Shown one piece after another: positions 50,463 to 62,500 of a DNA stretch of 64,000 nucleotides. The DNA comes from Lasiosphaeria ovina (Eukaryota > Ascomycota > Sordariomycetes > Sordariales > Lasiosphaeriaceae). The stretch lies in assembly GCA_033439765.1 (NCBI GenBank), contig JAULSN010000003.1, positions 4,836,001-4,900,000 on the forward strand, given 5' to 3'. Made by a program: the position numbers and the translations under genes. How positions within the stretch are numbered: position 1 is the first letter of the stretch; the number at the start of each line of letters is the position of its first letter. Below the pieces are notes generated by a model. It did not search any database. It was given only the letters and a program-made list of their open reading frames with translations, and was not told the origin of the DNA.

Positions 50463-52135
50463 TTACATGGACTTCCTCTTCTTCTTCTTCTTCTCCTTCT
50501 CCCCGTTGACTTTGACGTCCACCATCTCGACATCCTCGCCGCCAAGGCTCTTCCGCTTCTTGTCCTTCTTGTCCTTCTTGTCCTTCTTCTCCTTTTTGTC
50601 GCTCTTCTCCTCCGCCTCTTCTGTGACCTCCTCCGCGGCAATGCTCTTGCGCTTCTTGTCCTTCTTGTCCTTCTTCTCCTTGCCTGGTGTCGACGACACC
50701 GGGGCGTGGTGCTCAACCTGCTCCATGTCGATGTCGAGATCGCCCTCGTCGCGCAGAACGTTCTTGATGGCCTTCTCCATGGCATCCGAGTTCTTCATGG
50801 GCTTGGTGCCCTTGGCGTACCACTCGAGCCGTTGCTCCAGCTGCTCGCGCATAACCTCGCCGAAATGCTTGGTCGGGTGTTCGGAAAAGTTGTCGATACG
50901 ACTCGCGATCGAACACTTGTTGGCCAGATAACGCGAAATGCGACCCTTGACCTTGGGGCCGGCACGGCCAATAAACGTGCTCTGGTATAGAAGGCCATAC
51001 TTGGGGGTGGCACCTTTCGTCTTGAGAGCGCGGAAGAGAGCCTTCTCGGCGCCCAAGATCTGGACTGTCGAGGCCGGGTACTTGGCAAGGTTGGTGAGGG
51101 ACCCCGCGTGTGAGATCAATCTGGCGGCGACAGGTGTGCCGAGAATGACCTGGAGGTTGGGAGCGACATCGCTCATCTTCTTGTCGAGGGATCCCGAGAG
51201 GATGCGCCTGTAATCGGCCATCTTAGAGACGTTACGGGCCAAGTCCATCACCATGTGTAAATCGGCCTCGGCAATATCCTGCCCCATAGACACCTTGGCA
51301 GCCTGTACAACAGCCTCGGCCTTCTCCTGGTCTTGACCGAGAATGTTGGCGAGGTCATCGACGCTCGCATCCGTGAGCGTCTTCTTGTCGCCAACAGCGA
51401 TGACCATCTTGGCGTAGGTCCCGTTGTCCGACACAATACGAATAAGTTCGGGGAAGTGCCAGCCGTACCACTCCCGGACACGCATGGCGCCCTGGTTGAT
51501 GCCCTTGTCAAGCGCGTCGAGGGTCGCGATGCCCTGGATGATGTGGTTGTCGTTCTTGTGGACGCTGAACTTCACCTTTGCTCGGGAGTAGGCGTGACCG
51601 AGACCAAGCTGGGCACGGTTGATGTCGCCTTCTTGTAGGCCCTTGAGCAACTTGCTGGCGTGGACGCGGATGCCGCGGAGGAGAGCGGCGACAACTTCGG
51701 ACGTGTCGGCGGATTCACAATGGACTCCGGGGAATGTCGAGCTGATCTCGCCTGCCAGTCTCTTGTCGACGACTCCGAGAACAATCTTGCTCTTCTTGCC
51801 GCTCGTCTTGGGGAGGTTGAGTTCCAGAGTCTGCTTCAGGTGCTCGGGCATGATGCCTTCGGAAATCAGGTTGATGGATTCAAGACCGTGCGCCGCAGAG
51901 CTGGGGCGGTCAGTATGCTTCAATTGAGCAGGAAGAGAGTCACATCCCAACTGCCAAACACCTACCTCCACGGGTTGAAACTGCGCAACTGCACCATCTT
52001 GCCAAACTTGTCCAGGGTCTTCATGGCATCCTTGACCTCGGGCAATTCCAAGCCGACCGTGTCGGCCTGGTGGACCACCTCGAAAAGAGAGAAGCCCACC
52101 GCGCTTTCGTAGAGGAGGAAATTGATTGTCGTCAT
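50463..52135 (-). CDS. NOP58: Box C/D snoRNP core protein NOP58
   Basis: Model: complement(join(50463..51900,51966..52135)), 535 residues. The single 65-nt intron (GTAGGT, ACTGAC branch, CCCAG) joins FNPW to SSAAHGLESINLISEG. The N-terminal NOP5 region is MTTINFLLYESAVGFSLFEV. The NOSIC/coiled-coil middle includes VREWYGWHFPELIRIVSDNG. The Nop RNA-binding domain includes GTPVAARLISHAGSLTNLAK and GAEKALFRALKTKGATPKYG. The tail carries two KKEKKDKKDKKRKS-like blocks, the KKE/D nucleolar tail of Nop58/Nop56. It directs 2'-O-methylation and early rRNA processing with fibrillarin in the nucleolus. Confidence 0.97.
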
Positions 52136-54210
52136 CTTGCTGGCGTGTAGTCGACAGCAATGTGAGGGAAATAAGTAATTCTCACAATGCGCTGGCGGTG
52201 TGTGTGCCTTGCGCGTGGTATGCCTCAATCGTCAACGTTAAGTTCGAGCTTGGTATTTTTTTTTCCTTTCCGGCCACCAAAGTTCGAAATTTTCGCCCGA
52301 AGCTTGGGCACGGACCATGCCACGGTGGGGTTTGGTGCGGGCCTTGGTGGTGGCTGGGGCATTGTATTGCGGCTTTGTGGCTGGGGCTTTGGGGCTTTCT
52401 GGCGGACAGGCAGGAGTGGCTAGTTAGAATTTAAAGCCTGGCATGTCAGGCAACAAATACCCCGGCGCACGTCCCGCACCTTCCAAGCCCCGATTCCCCG
52501 GAGTACGGAGGTTCTCCGTTCGCACTGCCACCTCGAACTATGAAGACACTTCCAAGTTCGTAGGTACCAATAGCAAAACGAAGTTGCGAAAATCGCACTC
52601 TTCGCTTTTCATCTACACATTTTTGCAGGCCACTTCGGAACTTATTTCCCCTTATTGCTTCACAGCCTTGACGCGGTTCCGTGTTAATTACGTGTCATCC
52701 ATTCCTGGTTGAACAGCAGCTTTTTGCATGGGCTTGAAAAGGGGCAAACTCGGTTCGAAAAGTATTACCTTCCTAGGAAGCTATTCTGGACCTGGACCTG
52801 GCCTGGCACTGAATATCCAGCCATGCCGCCATTCCCGGCCTCGACGCGAGAGCCTATCAGTCCATACGTGGAGATTCGTAACGTGCAGGCAGAAGCTGCT
52901 GTACCTGTGTAGGTAAGGTAAGCACGACCGGGAACTCCCTCAGCCCTACGGATCTCGCATTTGGGGGTCGTTTCCCACCGCCCTTTCTGCCCCAAGACTG
53001 GCTCGCATGCTCTCCGAATCGAGGCATAATCTCCATGCCGGTGCCCAATCAGCAGCATCATGACCAAGACGTTCCGTTTTCCCGCGTAAGTAGATTGCAA
53101 TCTGCTGTGCTTGGCAACTCAAAGACGTTGAAGCGGGTCTTCCAGAGTAGGAACCGACGGGAGACTTGGTGAAGCGACCCTCCCCCACTCCTACAGAGAC
53201 CCAACAGGCAGCAGGCACGCGGCGCAAGTGCGCTACCTGCGCGACTCGGCCCCTGAGGTCGCTCCTGCTCACGCCGTGCCGTTCAGCTGATGGCGCGCAA
53301 TGGCAACTTGGGATCGGGCGATGCCCAAATGCGGGCAAGAGACCACCCTGTTCGGCACAAATGGACCAACTCGCCCCTTTCCTTGGTTGGGGGCTAATTG
53401 CTCCCATCTTCAGGTCCGTTCCAGGTGCGAGGGCGAGGACAACCGTGGTCCGCGCCGTCGCACCGGAAAGGCTGTGCGGACCCATCCTCTTGGAATTGTC
53501 AGGGCGCTTCCCAGCGGCTTGAAGCCACACGACTGGCCAATCGGAAACGGGTATGGTAATTCTTGGGTCACCCAATCTTCCAATCTTGTGACGGCTTTCC
53601 GCATTCATCGGTGGGGTCGAGGAATAAATGTGCCGTGGAAGTAAGCCCATTAGCCCCTTTCGAGTTGTGCGCAGCTGCGACGGGGGTGGTGGACGCAGAC
53701 GGGGCGGAGGCTGGTTCGCCGATTGACAGCCTTATCAAGACCCATCTTCCCCAACGCCATAAAATTCACTGCCTGCGATGGCGTAAAAAGACTGCATCTG
53801 CATTGGGGCTTATGACGCGGCGCCATTCTCCCTTTCGTCTGCAGCGCAGCGCTCCCCGCCTGTCTCCCACAGCCACCCAGCGTCTCAAGTTGCCTTCAGC
53901 ATTGCCTTGCCTGTCCCAACTAACTCACCGTCTTTTTAAATGCTGCAAGGGCGCTGCTGGTGGGGTTTTGCATCCAACGGAGTGGGAAGCCGCTAATTGA
54001 CGACGACGGGTCTAACCTCCGCACTTGTCCTCGTGCCGATCCACCAGCCACCTTACGGCGCAGGCACCGGCTATTAATTGCTATTAGTACCAAGGTCAGA
54101 ACAACCGCTTTTCGCCCGCCCCGGTAACCTCGTCCGTCAAAGTTTCATGCCATCCATCCCGAGTCCGAAGACCATTCCACTGACCCATACCAGTTTCGGG
54201 TGCCGCCGCA
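52136..54210. other. 2-kb intergenic region, no gene seen
   Basis: Promoters of NOP58 and of the zinc-finger gene. Open frames (up to 234 aa at 52946-53650) have random composition and no domain. A long 5' leader for the zinc-finger gene is plausible. Confidence 0.45.
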
Positions 54211-57200
54211 ATGGATCGCCAAGATGACCGGCCGGGTCCTCATGGCGTCTCATCCGACTCCTCTGTCAGCACTGTCGGCACTATCTCTGCCGAGCCTGAG
54301 AATGCTAGTAGCGAGAGTGTCTCGACCCTCGGCCGTCCGCTAGACTCGAAAGGTCTCCAGCCTCTCAACTTCAAGGGGGTGGGTGCCATTGCCCGGGAGA
54401 GGTCAACCCCGATTGTGTCCCCCATCCGCGACTCACAGGCTTCGTTCACGTCGACTTGGAGCAGGGCGTCGGTGGCATCTAGTATCTTCTCCTCGACCGG
54501 GCAACGGCCAACCTCGACTGCCTCGACCGCCTTGTCCCGTTTCTCGGTGGTCCGCCAGTCCTCGGCCGACTCGGACACCGTCTCACCCATCACTCCTCTG
54601 AGCCCGATGACGAAGCGCAAAGACAGCTCAGGAAATGCACCTCGTTACTTTTGCACATTCTGCGATGCTTCTTTCGAGTCCAAGGCTGAGTGGAAGATTC
54701 ACGAACTGGATTCCCACGACAAGCCGGAAAGATATGCCTGCAGCGACTGTCCTCTGGTCTTCTCGCGGGTGGTTCTGCTGACATCCCACCGCCAAGACAA
54801 ACATGGTCTTGGAACTCCTCCTGATTTGAGAGGCGTCGTCCACAACTCTGCCATGCGCCAGGCATGGGGCTGCGGATTCTGTGGTGAATTTGTGCAGTCG
54901 CGGATGGATTACATTGACCACGTGGGTCGGCACTACGACGAAGGAGATGATATGAGCCAATGGCAGCATACCTATGTTATCCAAGGGTTGCTAAGTCAGC
55001 CAAGGATTAGGGATGCGTGGATCCTCCTCGTTCAAAAGGCAGAAGCCGGGCAACAAGCAAAGTTATCTTTTACTTGGGATGCAGAGGGCACTGGACGATC
55101 AAAGGCTCTCCTGGACGACGACGGCCCTTCATGCTTGCAGGACTTGTTGGAGTTCTTCCCAAATTCCGGCAGGGATTCAAACGAAGTAGCAACCACGGCC
55201 TACAATATGGCTCAAGTCAGTAGGGACGAGCCTGCAACCGACATGACTGAAGCTCTGTCTTCGCACCAATTTGACGCCACACGTACATCAACTCCGCGTC
55301 CAACTCCCGGCCCAAGACCAGAGTCGGCCCAGATCATGTCTGAAAATCGGACTACCTCGCCAATACCGGTTTTGCCGTCCGAAGTGGCCGAGCCAACACT
55401 GAGCGACCTTCAACAGTCGACCCCGCGTTTGTCCTTCCCTCACCGATCCTCTTCGCCATCGTTTTCGTCTCTCGCCGCTGGTGGACACCCCCGGCCCGGC
55501 GGGTCTGTCTCCAAGGTCTTGGTGAGAGTCAAAGAATCTGAGCAGAAACCACAGGCGTCATCGCATGGTTCTGCGGATCCTGGCCAGGGAGGTGGTGCTT
55601 TAGCCGATGGACCGTGGCGCTCGGCAAAGAGTAATTCACTTCGCCGGGTCGACAGCGACCGTCATCTTTCTATCTCGAGCTCGGAAACTGGCTGGGGGGC
55701 GAATGATAAGCCGGAGATTGCAAGACCCCGGACTTCGTTGGCGATTCGCTCCCACGAAACCCCGTTGATCACACGTAAAGAGGCCGCGGAGCGAGAATTC
55801 AATCTGCGGCCCCTTTCGTCGGCTCTTTCCCACTCGACTCTAGCCAGCACCAATGCGCGCGAAGATTGGCTCGTAGTCGCTAAGCCGAGCGAATCGTCCT
55901 CCGCCAGATCCCACTCAGGGTCGAGCATAACGTCGACGGCCACAGCTGACGGCTTCCACGGTCTCGACGATAGTGCGAGTGAACTCATGTCTGACGATAG
56001 CCTGTCTGAGCCAGACTGCTGGCTAGGGTTTGATGGAAGGTCGGTGGCCCCAAAGTCTTGGACCCGGACGTTCCAGCAGAACATCGACAGAGAAATGAAG
56101 AGGATATGGGTTCAGTACAACCGTGACTGGGATGCGATGATCAAATCCTGTGCAGGCGGTTCGAACGGAAACTCGCCCGCGAGCGGGGAATCTGCAGGCC
56201 GAATTCGGAAGACGTCCTACTCGCGGCAAGCCACTGGAAGAGGCCTTCGGCCACCTGCCCGTCTCCCGATCGAAGACGACGAGGATGACGATGACGAGAT
56301 GGATCGACATCGCCCGAATTCCTCCTTGTCCAAGTACAGTTCGGCCACGCCCAAAAGGTTTGCATGCCCCTACCGCAAGCACAACCCGCGGGTGTACAAT
56401 CTCTCAGACCACGAGGTCTGTGCGGTGAAGGCATGGCCAACAATTTCAAGGCTGAAGTAAGTTTTTGCACACATTTGCCACGCTTGGCAGAGCTGACTGT
56501 GTTTACCAGAGAACATCTCTACCGGAGACATCACAAAGTCCATTGCCCGAGGTGCAAAGAAACGTTCAATGACGCGAGGGGTTTGGCTGCGCACGAGATG
56601 CAGCTCGAGGGCTGCGAGGTTCTCGACGTGCAGCCGCCTGGAGACATCACGGCATTCCAGGAGAAACAGCTCAAGTCCAGAAAACACACAGCTCGGCGGC
56701 AGAGCGACGAGGAAAAGTGGGTAGAAATCTACCGGCTCCTCTTCCCGCACGTGGACACCGTGCCCTCGCCTTGTGAGTAAGCTCATAAGTATAATGAAAT
56801 CGCCTAATGCGGGACTAGATCGCTGATATGAGGCCAGATCCTGAATTTACCGAGGATTTGGGGCCCATATCGTCCGAGTCCAAGAACAACCTCGGGCTGC
56901 AGCACTTTTTGCTGACCCAGCTGCCCCAACTCTTCCGCCGGACGGCCGAGGAGCACGCCGGACGATTCATCCAGTCGCACGAGACGCTGAGCATGGACAG
57001 CATCCCGAACATCATTGAAGAGTCCCTCCAGAGAGCGTTCAAGGCGTGGGAGGATACCGGAAACGACGTGCCGCGTCGAGCCGGCTCAAGCATGTCTTTC
57101 AGCGAGACCTCGATTACGTCCCCAGAAGTCAGGCGCGAGATGCCGCTCGTGCCAAACGCCTACATCCCCAGACAGCCCATATACGAGGCCATGCCAGCCG

Positions 57201-57421
57201 AGGCAACCGCGAACTATAACTGGATTCCCCAGGACATGAACGGCCTGTTTGATAACCAGCAGGTTCCGCAGAACGAGGATTCTGGGTTTGTTGAAGAGTC
57301 GTTTCTCCCGACGACGTCGGCCGGAAACTACGCCCTTTTCGACTTCCCCATGGGCGGCACCATGGGCGGCACCATGGGGGGGCCAATGGGGGGGACGATG
57401 GGCAGTCACGATTGGGTGTGA
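54211..57421 (+). CDS. C2H2 zinc-finger protein
   Basis: Model: join(54211..56456,56510..56772,56838..57421), 1030 residues. Intron 1 is 53 nt (GTAAGT...ACCAG). Intron 2 is 65 nt (GTGAGT...CCAG), giving VPSPY|PEFTED; GTAAGC with acceptor at 56832 is an in-frame alternative. N-terminal Ser/Thr-rich region 1-135. Three C2H2-type fingers: C148-C151-H164-H169, C177-C180-H193-H198, C221-C224-H237-H241. A long Ser/Pro disordered stretch follows. A second finger group around the first splice site includes VHCPRCKETFNDARGLAAHE and a basic ACPYRKHNPRVY (CPYRKHNP). The C-terminus ends in GGTMGGTMGGPMGGTMGSHD repeats. Fingers suggest DNA or protein binding; the target is unknown. Confidence 0.85.
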
Positions 57422-57724
57422 CCTGGCTGAAAACTTTTGTGATGGGAAAATGTTAGATTTCTGTCTCTTTCCACTGCTTCCCTTGGAATATTGGTAGGAT
57501 AGGTCCCGAGAGTCACGTTCTGTACAAAGGCTGTAGCTTTACCCTATTCTAAAGTTGCCCTCACCAGTCCCTAGTCACCTTCAAACCTTGCTCAGGCGCT
57601 GCTCAGGACATGATCAAGGAAAATACCAAGCGTGGAAGCATCAAATGGCAACTTTTCGTGAGGCAATTCTCATTCTCAATCTAGATAACTAGCTGCAGTG
57701 TAATAAAAGACAGAAAATTCACTT
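57422..57724. other. 3' flanks of two convergent genes
   Basis: 303 bp between stop codons. Nothing else seen. Confidence 0.5.
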
Positions 57725-59365
57725 CTAGCCCCCTTTCTTCAACAATGATGCCACCCTTGGGGACCGCCGCTTCCGCACGCCGCGCTGATTCTTCGCCACC
57801 TTCTCTCCCTTGGCCGCTCTCCTTGCTTCCTGTCCCGGGCCCTCCGTCTCGTCGGCCGTGTCGTCGTCCAAGTACTCGCCCGTGGCCAGGAGCGTGCGCG
57901 AGCGGTCTAGAGCGACAGTGGCCGGGCGCACCCAGTCGACGACGGCACGGCCGGTACGGACAGCGTCGCGGCGCAGAAAATTCCAGCACGGCACCTCCTG
58001 TTCGTTGACCAGGTCTCGCACTTCCTCGGCGGTGGGCATGGGCATGTGGTCGGGAAAGTCAAAGGCCTGCGGGGCATCGTCGGCGTGGTCGTGGTAGTGT
58101 CTGGGGTCGGCGCGGCGGCGGGCCAGCCAGTCGACGAGCGCCACGCGGTAGTCTTCGGCGGGGTGGTCGAGGAGCGCGTCGGGATCCGCGATCCACGGCC
58201 TCCGCTGCAGGAGCCCCTCGGTTCCCTGGCCGTTCAAGTGGTCGCAATGGAGGTCGGTGGTGACCCATTCCGTGTCGGTCGGGCTGCGTGTCACCAACTC
58301 CTCCACCAGCACGATGACGGAAGCGACATCTCGGTTGCCCTGTATGGCCAGATCGTTTAGTTCCCCTTCTTCTTCTTCTTTTTCTTCTTCTTCTCTATCT
58401 AGCGTTGCTGGGAGGGCCTGGCCTGGCCTCCACTCGGTAGGAGGCGATCCGTCTATCCTCGTGAAGGCCGCCTCATCAAAGGCCGGGTCACATTTATACG
58501 CAAAATTGGGCGGAATGTACATGCCCCGCTGAGAAATATTTCCACGCCTGGCGGCCGTGCCAAAGTCAATGAGGACGAGGTTGTCGGTAGCGGGGTCGAT
58601 CATTATGTTTCGGAGGCGTACGTCAGTGTGCGCTATGCCGTGCTGCAGGTTGAGGTCGTCGACAACCTGCATGAGCTGCTTGGCCCACTTGAGCTTGAAG
58701 GGCCGTGTAGTCCTGCTCGCCTCGAGCGATCCGCCGGGGAGGAAGGGCACGGTGAAGCCCACAACGCCGCGTTCTGGGCCCTCTTCGACGACCAGGTGCC
58801 GGATGGGCATGACGTGCGGGTGCCCCGACAGCCGGGCCAGCCACTGCACTTCCAACCACACCCTCGGAATGCCGTCCGTGTCAGAGTAGTACTTGAAGAC
58901 CAGCTTCTCCGAGCGAGTCGACGGCGGCGTCGTGACCATGTCGACCCAAGGAGCGAGGCGGCCCAGCTCAACCAGCTGGTCACGCGCCACCGTCTCCATG
59001 TCCAAGGGCAGCCCGTAGCTGTCGGCGCTTACGTAGTGCACGTAGGGTGTGGCATCGCCGCCGGCGTCTCTCGAGATCGACAGGATAGTGCCGCCAAATG
59101 TGACCTCCACGGCCGTGACGTCGGGGCCCAGCCGTCCGCTGTCGATGCCCGCCCCGAGAGCCGAGTGAATGGGCGTCCAGCCTATCACCGCGCTAGTGCC
59201 ATTCCACTCGTCGGTCATAGTTCGGTGCACGCCAACAACGGTCACTCCGAGCCACCTTCTGGTGTCGCCATCATAGAGGGTGAATTTCACATTCAAGGTT
59301 CCGTCGGCGAGAATGCGCCGATCCTTTTCCTTGAAGCCAAAAAAGCGAAATTCGGCTTGCTCCAT
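57725..59365 (-). CDS. Protein-kinase-fold protein (atypical)
   Basis: 546 residues, single exon, ATG 59365 (MEQAEFRFFGFKEKDRRILA). Residues 1-140 have a beta-rich N-terminal domain of unknown type. Kinase-like core: Lys158 in KLVFKYY, alpha-C Glu172 in WLEVQWLARL, catalytic loop HTDVRLRN at 246-253 (HxD with Asp248 and Asn253), DFG at 267-269. HTD replaces HRD, and no glycine-rich loop is obvious. Insert EEEEKEEEEGELND lies in the C-lobe. The basic C-terminal tail KNQRGVRKRRSPR could be a nuclear signal. All chemistry-bearing residues are present, so activity is possible. Fungi have many such expanded lineage-specific kinase-like genes. The substrate is unknown. Confidence 0.8.
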   Translation of the reverse strand: MEQAEFRFFGFKEKDRRILADGTLNVKFTLYDGDTRRWLGVTVVGVHRTMTDEWNGTSAVIGWTPIHSALGAGIDSGRLGPDVTAVEVTFGGTILSISRDAGGDATPYVHYVSADSYGLPLDMETVARDQLVELGRLAPWVDMVTTPPSTRSEKLVFKYYSDTDGIPRVWLEVQWLARLSGHPHVMPIRHLVVEEGPERGVVGFTVPFLPGGSLEASRTTRPFKLKWAKQLMQVVDDLNLQHGIAHTDVRLRNIMIDPATDNLVLIDFGTAARRGNISQRGMYIPPNFAYKCDPAFDEAAFTRIDGSPPTEWRPGQALPATLDREEEEKEEEEGELNDLAIQGNRDVASVIVLVEELVTRSPTDTEWVTTDLHCDHLNGQGTEGLLQRRPWIADPDALLDHPAEDYRVALVDWLARRRADPRHYHDHADDAPQAFDFPDHMPMPTAEEVRDLVNEQEVPCWNFLRRDAVRTGRAVVDWVRPATVALDRSRTLLATGEYLDDDTADETEGPGQEARRAAKGEKVAKNQRGVRKRRSPRVASLLKKGG

Positions 59366-60191
59366 TGCTGTGTTTCCGTCTCAAGACGTGAGGCAGTTGA
59401 AAGACTTGGGCGGCAGAGGGAAGACGGGAGACCCTTGCCGGTGCCTTACCACATATGAAAGAGAACGAAAGAGCCCCGCCGCGCAGTGCGATTCAGTCGT
59501 TACCTCTTCCGGCACAAGTCGCCCCCGGAGCCAAACAACAAAGAGAGCGGTGGATCCCACACCACCGTGCTCTCCCAACGACGGCGACGTTTCGTCTCGC
59601 CTGCCAAGTCAATATGACAGGTAACATATGGCTTTGCGTGAAATGAAGCGGCTGGCTGGTTCAGGTATCTTTGTCGTTTACGTTTACACACAAAATCAAA
59701 ACTGGTTGTTCCCCCCACACGCGCACCTCAGGAGCCAAGGTTAATTGCCATGGCGAGATCCGCTAATCCAGATTTGTGATCAATCGGCGCGCAGGGACTA
59801 TTAGAGCCTGCAAAGCCAGGGAGGCGGTGAACATGGCGCTCCTCTCGGGCCCGAAGCCGCCTGCTGGACGTGTCATCGTTTTGATAACATGGTTTTGTGT
59901 GTTTCAGCCGGCGTGGAAGCTCGGGCAAGAGACGCAGTTGCCGATTCATAGAGAGGGATACCGTGGCGGGCATAAAAGCTCGCCCATAGCGACGATTCCA
60001 TGCCCTTCGCCATCATCACGTTTTCATCATCACCACCCTCCCTGCTCACCGCCATCATCCGACCATACTCCGACTTTCATCACCGGCTGCTCCTCAAAAC
60101 GCTTCTCTGTATCTCCCAAAGCCAATTCTCTGCGAAATTCGTCAGCGAAGCCTCGCCTAAAACAACATCTCTTCTCCACACAACCTACAAT
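59366..60191. other. Intergenic, no gene seen
   Basis: Promoter of the kinase-like gene and, from about 60010, a C/T-rich leader (catcatcaccaccctccc) that looks like a 5' UTR for the small frame at 60192. Confidence 0.45.
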
Positions 60192-60341
60192 ATGTCGGCC
60201 CAGACGCCTCGCATTCTCCCTCGCCTCCTAGCTTATCAGGAACTGGATCGTGGTCTCGCGGCCAACCGCTCACACTGCAACTGTGGATTTTACTACATCT
60301 ACTCTCGATGTTGCCATGTCGCCCTCGAGGTGAAACACTGA
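60192..60341 (+). CDS. Possible micro-protein or first exon
   Basis: 49 residues (MSAQTPRILPRLLAYQELDR), with Cys cluster NRSHCNCGFYYIYSRCCHVA and stop TGA. It is preceded by a leader-like pyrimidine-rich stretch. A GTGAAA donor-like site lies inside the last codons, so it could instead be exon 1 of a spliced gene whose rest I could not find. No family was recognised. Confidence 0.3.
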   Translation: MSAQTPRILPRLLAYQELDRGLAANRSHCNCGFYYIYSRCCHVALEVKH

Positions 60342-61633
60342 TGCGGCCGCCGGATTATCCCAGGCACACCGGAGCCAACATTTTGTGCCTTCCCACCCGC
60401 ACGTACGACTATCAACCAAATCATCATCGCGGATCCTTGTGATGCCTGCGCTAACGCTGCTGCCGGTGGCAGAGGGAGATGGTGAGGCGACGGTGGGAGG
60501 GCGTAGGTGGGGTGGAAACATGTGGAGGAGGCCCGTCCTGAGCCAAACAGCGGCCCAACTGTGCCCTTGCCTGGCTGGCTCTTATTTAGTCGCCACGACC
60601 TGCACATGAGGGGGTTCCACATCGCTGCTCGGGGTTGAATACAGGGGAGCCCAGCTGTGCAGGCTTTCCGAGAGAATCATCTGCGGCGTTCTGCTCGAGA
60701 TCCGCAGCCAGAATGCTAGATTAATAGATAGAGTAACAAGCCTTTTTGTCTCCGTGCTGTTTATCCCTGTGCAGATGCCCGAGTACTAAACTGTTCAGAT
60801 GCCCACCCAAGATACTAATCGTTATGCTAGGAGAGTTCGGCCCATTACAAGAGGGCCAATAAATTGCTGCCACTGCCGTGGTACATTTCATTGGCATGGA
60901 CAGAGCCGCTCGCTCTCCTTTTCTTCTTATATCATGCTGTGCCACTGGGCCTTGTCGTCCCAGTTTTATTTCCTAGAGTTCTTGCAGTCATGTATCTTGA
61001 TTTGCAGCCATCGCCAGATCGCTTGGCATTTTGTTGGCTTGTTGGTTTATTGGTTTGTTTCCACTTGGCAGCAAGTGCTTGGTAACCCTCCAACTGAAAC
61101 ATTTACGTAGAAGCTGTAGCTTAGCTTCGTTGCATCTGAACTGAGGAGTTGAATAGTGTTGTTTACTTTGGCTGTCTTATATTAACCCTGACACGCCATT
61201 CCCACCCCTTGCGGGCGGCCATCTCCCGGATGGAACATGCTTCCTCTTGTTGGGTGTTCTGAGATTGAGACTGCACGCTGGAACAATCCTTCAGCGTGTT
61301 GGTAGGTAACGTTTCGTTGCTCTCGTACTCGAACTTAGCCGGGACTTCACCCAAAGCGAGAGGGCAGCTTGCCAGGAACCGGGTCAGCCTGTGGGGGTGC
61401 GCGGCGGACAAAATTAGGGCGGCCCGTCTGCAGCAGCAATATATATAGCCTGGACGTCATCTCCCGCGGTCCAAATGCAGAATGCGGATGTGCCAACTTT
61501 GGTGAGGAGTTTTGCCTTGTCACCCCAACTTCGTTCGTAATTTGGGGGTACAAAAGTCTCCACGTCAACACACTTTTCTCACGATCACCTGGCACACAAG
61601 TTCTACCCGCCGAGTTCGAACAGATCCGCAAGT
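60342..61633. other. Intergenic, no gene seen
   Basis: A GTG-started frame from 61369 overlaps the next gene out of frame and is a shadow. A tatata sequence at 61441-61446 lies about 190 bp before the next ATG. Confidence 0.45.
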
Positions 61634-62500
61634 ATGGCCACAATGTTGCGCAGAAAACTGCACCTCGCCGTGGGCTTGATGGCGCTGGGGGCGACCACAG
61701 CGGCGAACGCGGACTCGACAACCGACGCGGTGCCCACGACGCTCGTGACAGCCACCGTCAGCACGACGACGACGTGGACCAGCCTGGACATGGCGATCCC
61801 GTACCCGTACACGGGCCCGCAGTTCAGCCTGACGGTCGGCGACGACGACCAGCAGACGACAGCCGTGCTCTCGCTGCTCTCCAGGAACCCCTGCGGCGGC
61901 GGCACCGACTTCGCGTCCACCACTACCGTCGACCTGCCCGTCGACTGCCGCGGCGCCTCCACCCTCTCCGTGTCCATCTACCACGGGCGCTGCCCGCTCG
62001 GCCGCGCCGGCCCGCCCGCCACCGTCGACACCGTCACCGCGACGCCGCAGACGCGCTGGGGCTTCACCTGCGCACCCACACCCGCGCCCGCCTCGCAGTC
62101 TTCCTACCAGCTCGCCGACGTCACACGCACCCTCCCCGTCCCGACGGTTCGCGCAGACCAGCACCCGACGGAAACGCCCGTGGCGCTCGCCGCGCTGCAC
62201 CACGCCGACGGCACGTGCTACGTCAGCCTCGACCTGATGCCCGCCGACGGCGGCAGCCGCGAGGACCTGTCCGCGGCCGTCTCGGCGTCGTGCGCCGCGG
62301 CCCGCCTGCATCCCACGTCGTATGCGGCCACGGTCACGTCGACCGTCGCGTTCGCCTGCGACGGCTGCCAGTACGTGCGCGGCGGCGATATGCGCCACAC
62401 GTGCGCGCGGTCGTTTTCGAGCCTCGAGCCGCTGGCGACTGAAGTTGCGGTCGCGACGGCGACGACGAAGTGGGCGTATGATTGCCTGCCGAGGAGCTGA
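61634..62500 (+). CDS. Secreted cysteine-rich protein, effector-like
   Basis: 288 residues, ATG 61634. Signal peptide about 26 residues (MATMLRRKLHLAVGLMALGA then TTAANA|DS) with an AxA-type cleavage site. The mature protein has ten Cys, an even number suited to disulfides (NPCGGG, DCRGA, GRCPLG, FTCAP, GTCYV, ASCAAA, ACDGC, HTCARS, YDCLP). It is Thr/Ala/Val-rich and beta-like. No catalytic motif, CFEM or LysM pattern and no GPI signal are seen. The next gene is 1.07 kb downstream. Secretion is inferred; the function is unknown. Confidence 0.7.
   Translation: MATMLRRKLHLAVGLMALGATTAANADSTTDAVPTTLVTATVSTTTTWTSLDMAIPYPYTGPQFSLTVGDDDQQTTAVLSLLSRNPCGGGTDFASTTTVDLPVDCRGASTLSVSIYHGRCPLGRAGPPATVDTVTATPQTRWGFTCAPTPAPASQSSYQLADVTRTLPVPTVRADQHPTETPVALAALHHADGTCYVSLDLMPADGGSREDLSAAVSASCAAARLHPTSYAATVTSTVAFACDGCQYVRGGDMRHTCARSFSSLEPLATEVAVATATTKWAYDCLPRS

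Noticed and set aside
52946..53650. 234-residue minus frame in the NOP58 to zinc-finger gap
   Set aside because: Starts at a non-conserved position, overlapped by equally long plus frames, and has no domain or coding bias.
61565..62442. Long open frames on both strands over the secreted-protein gene
   Set aside because: Composition is Arg/Ala/Gly shadow of a GC-rich gene; only the 61634 frame has a signal peptide and coherent sequence.
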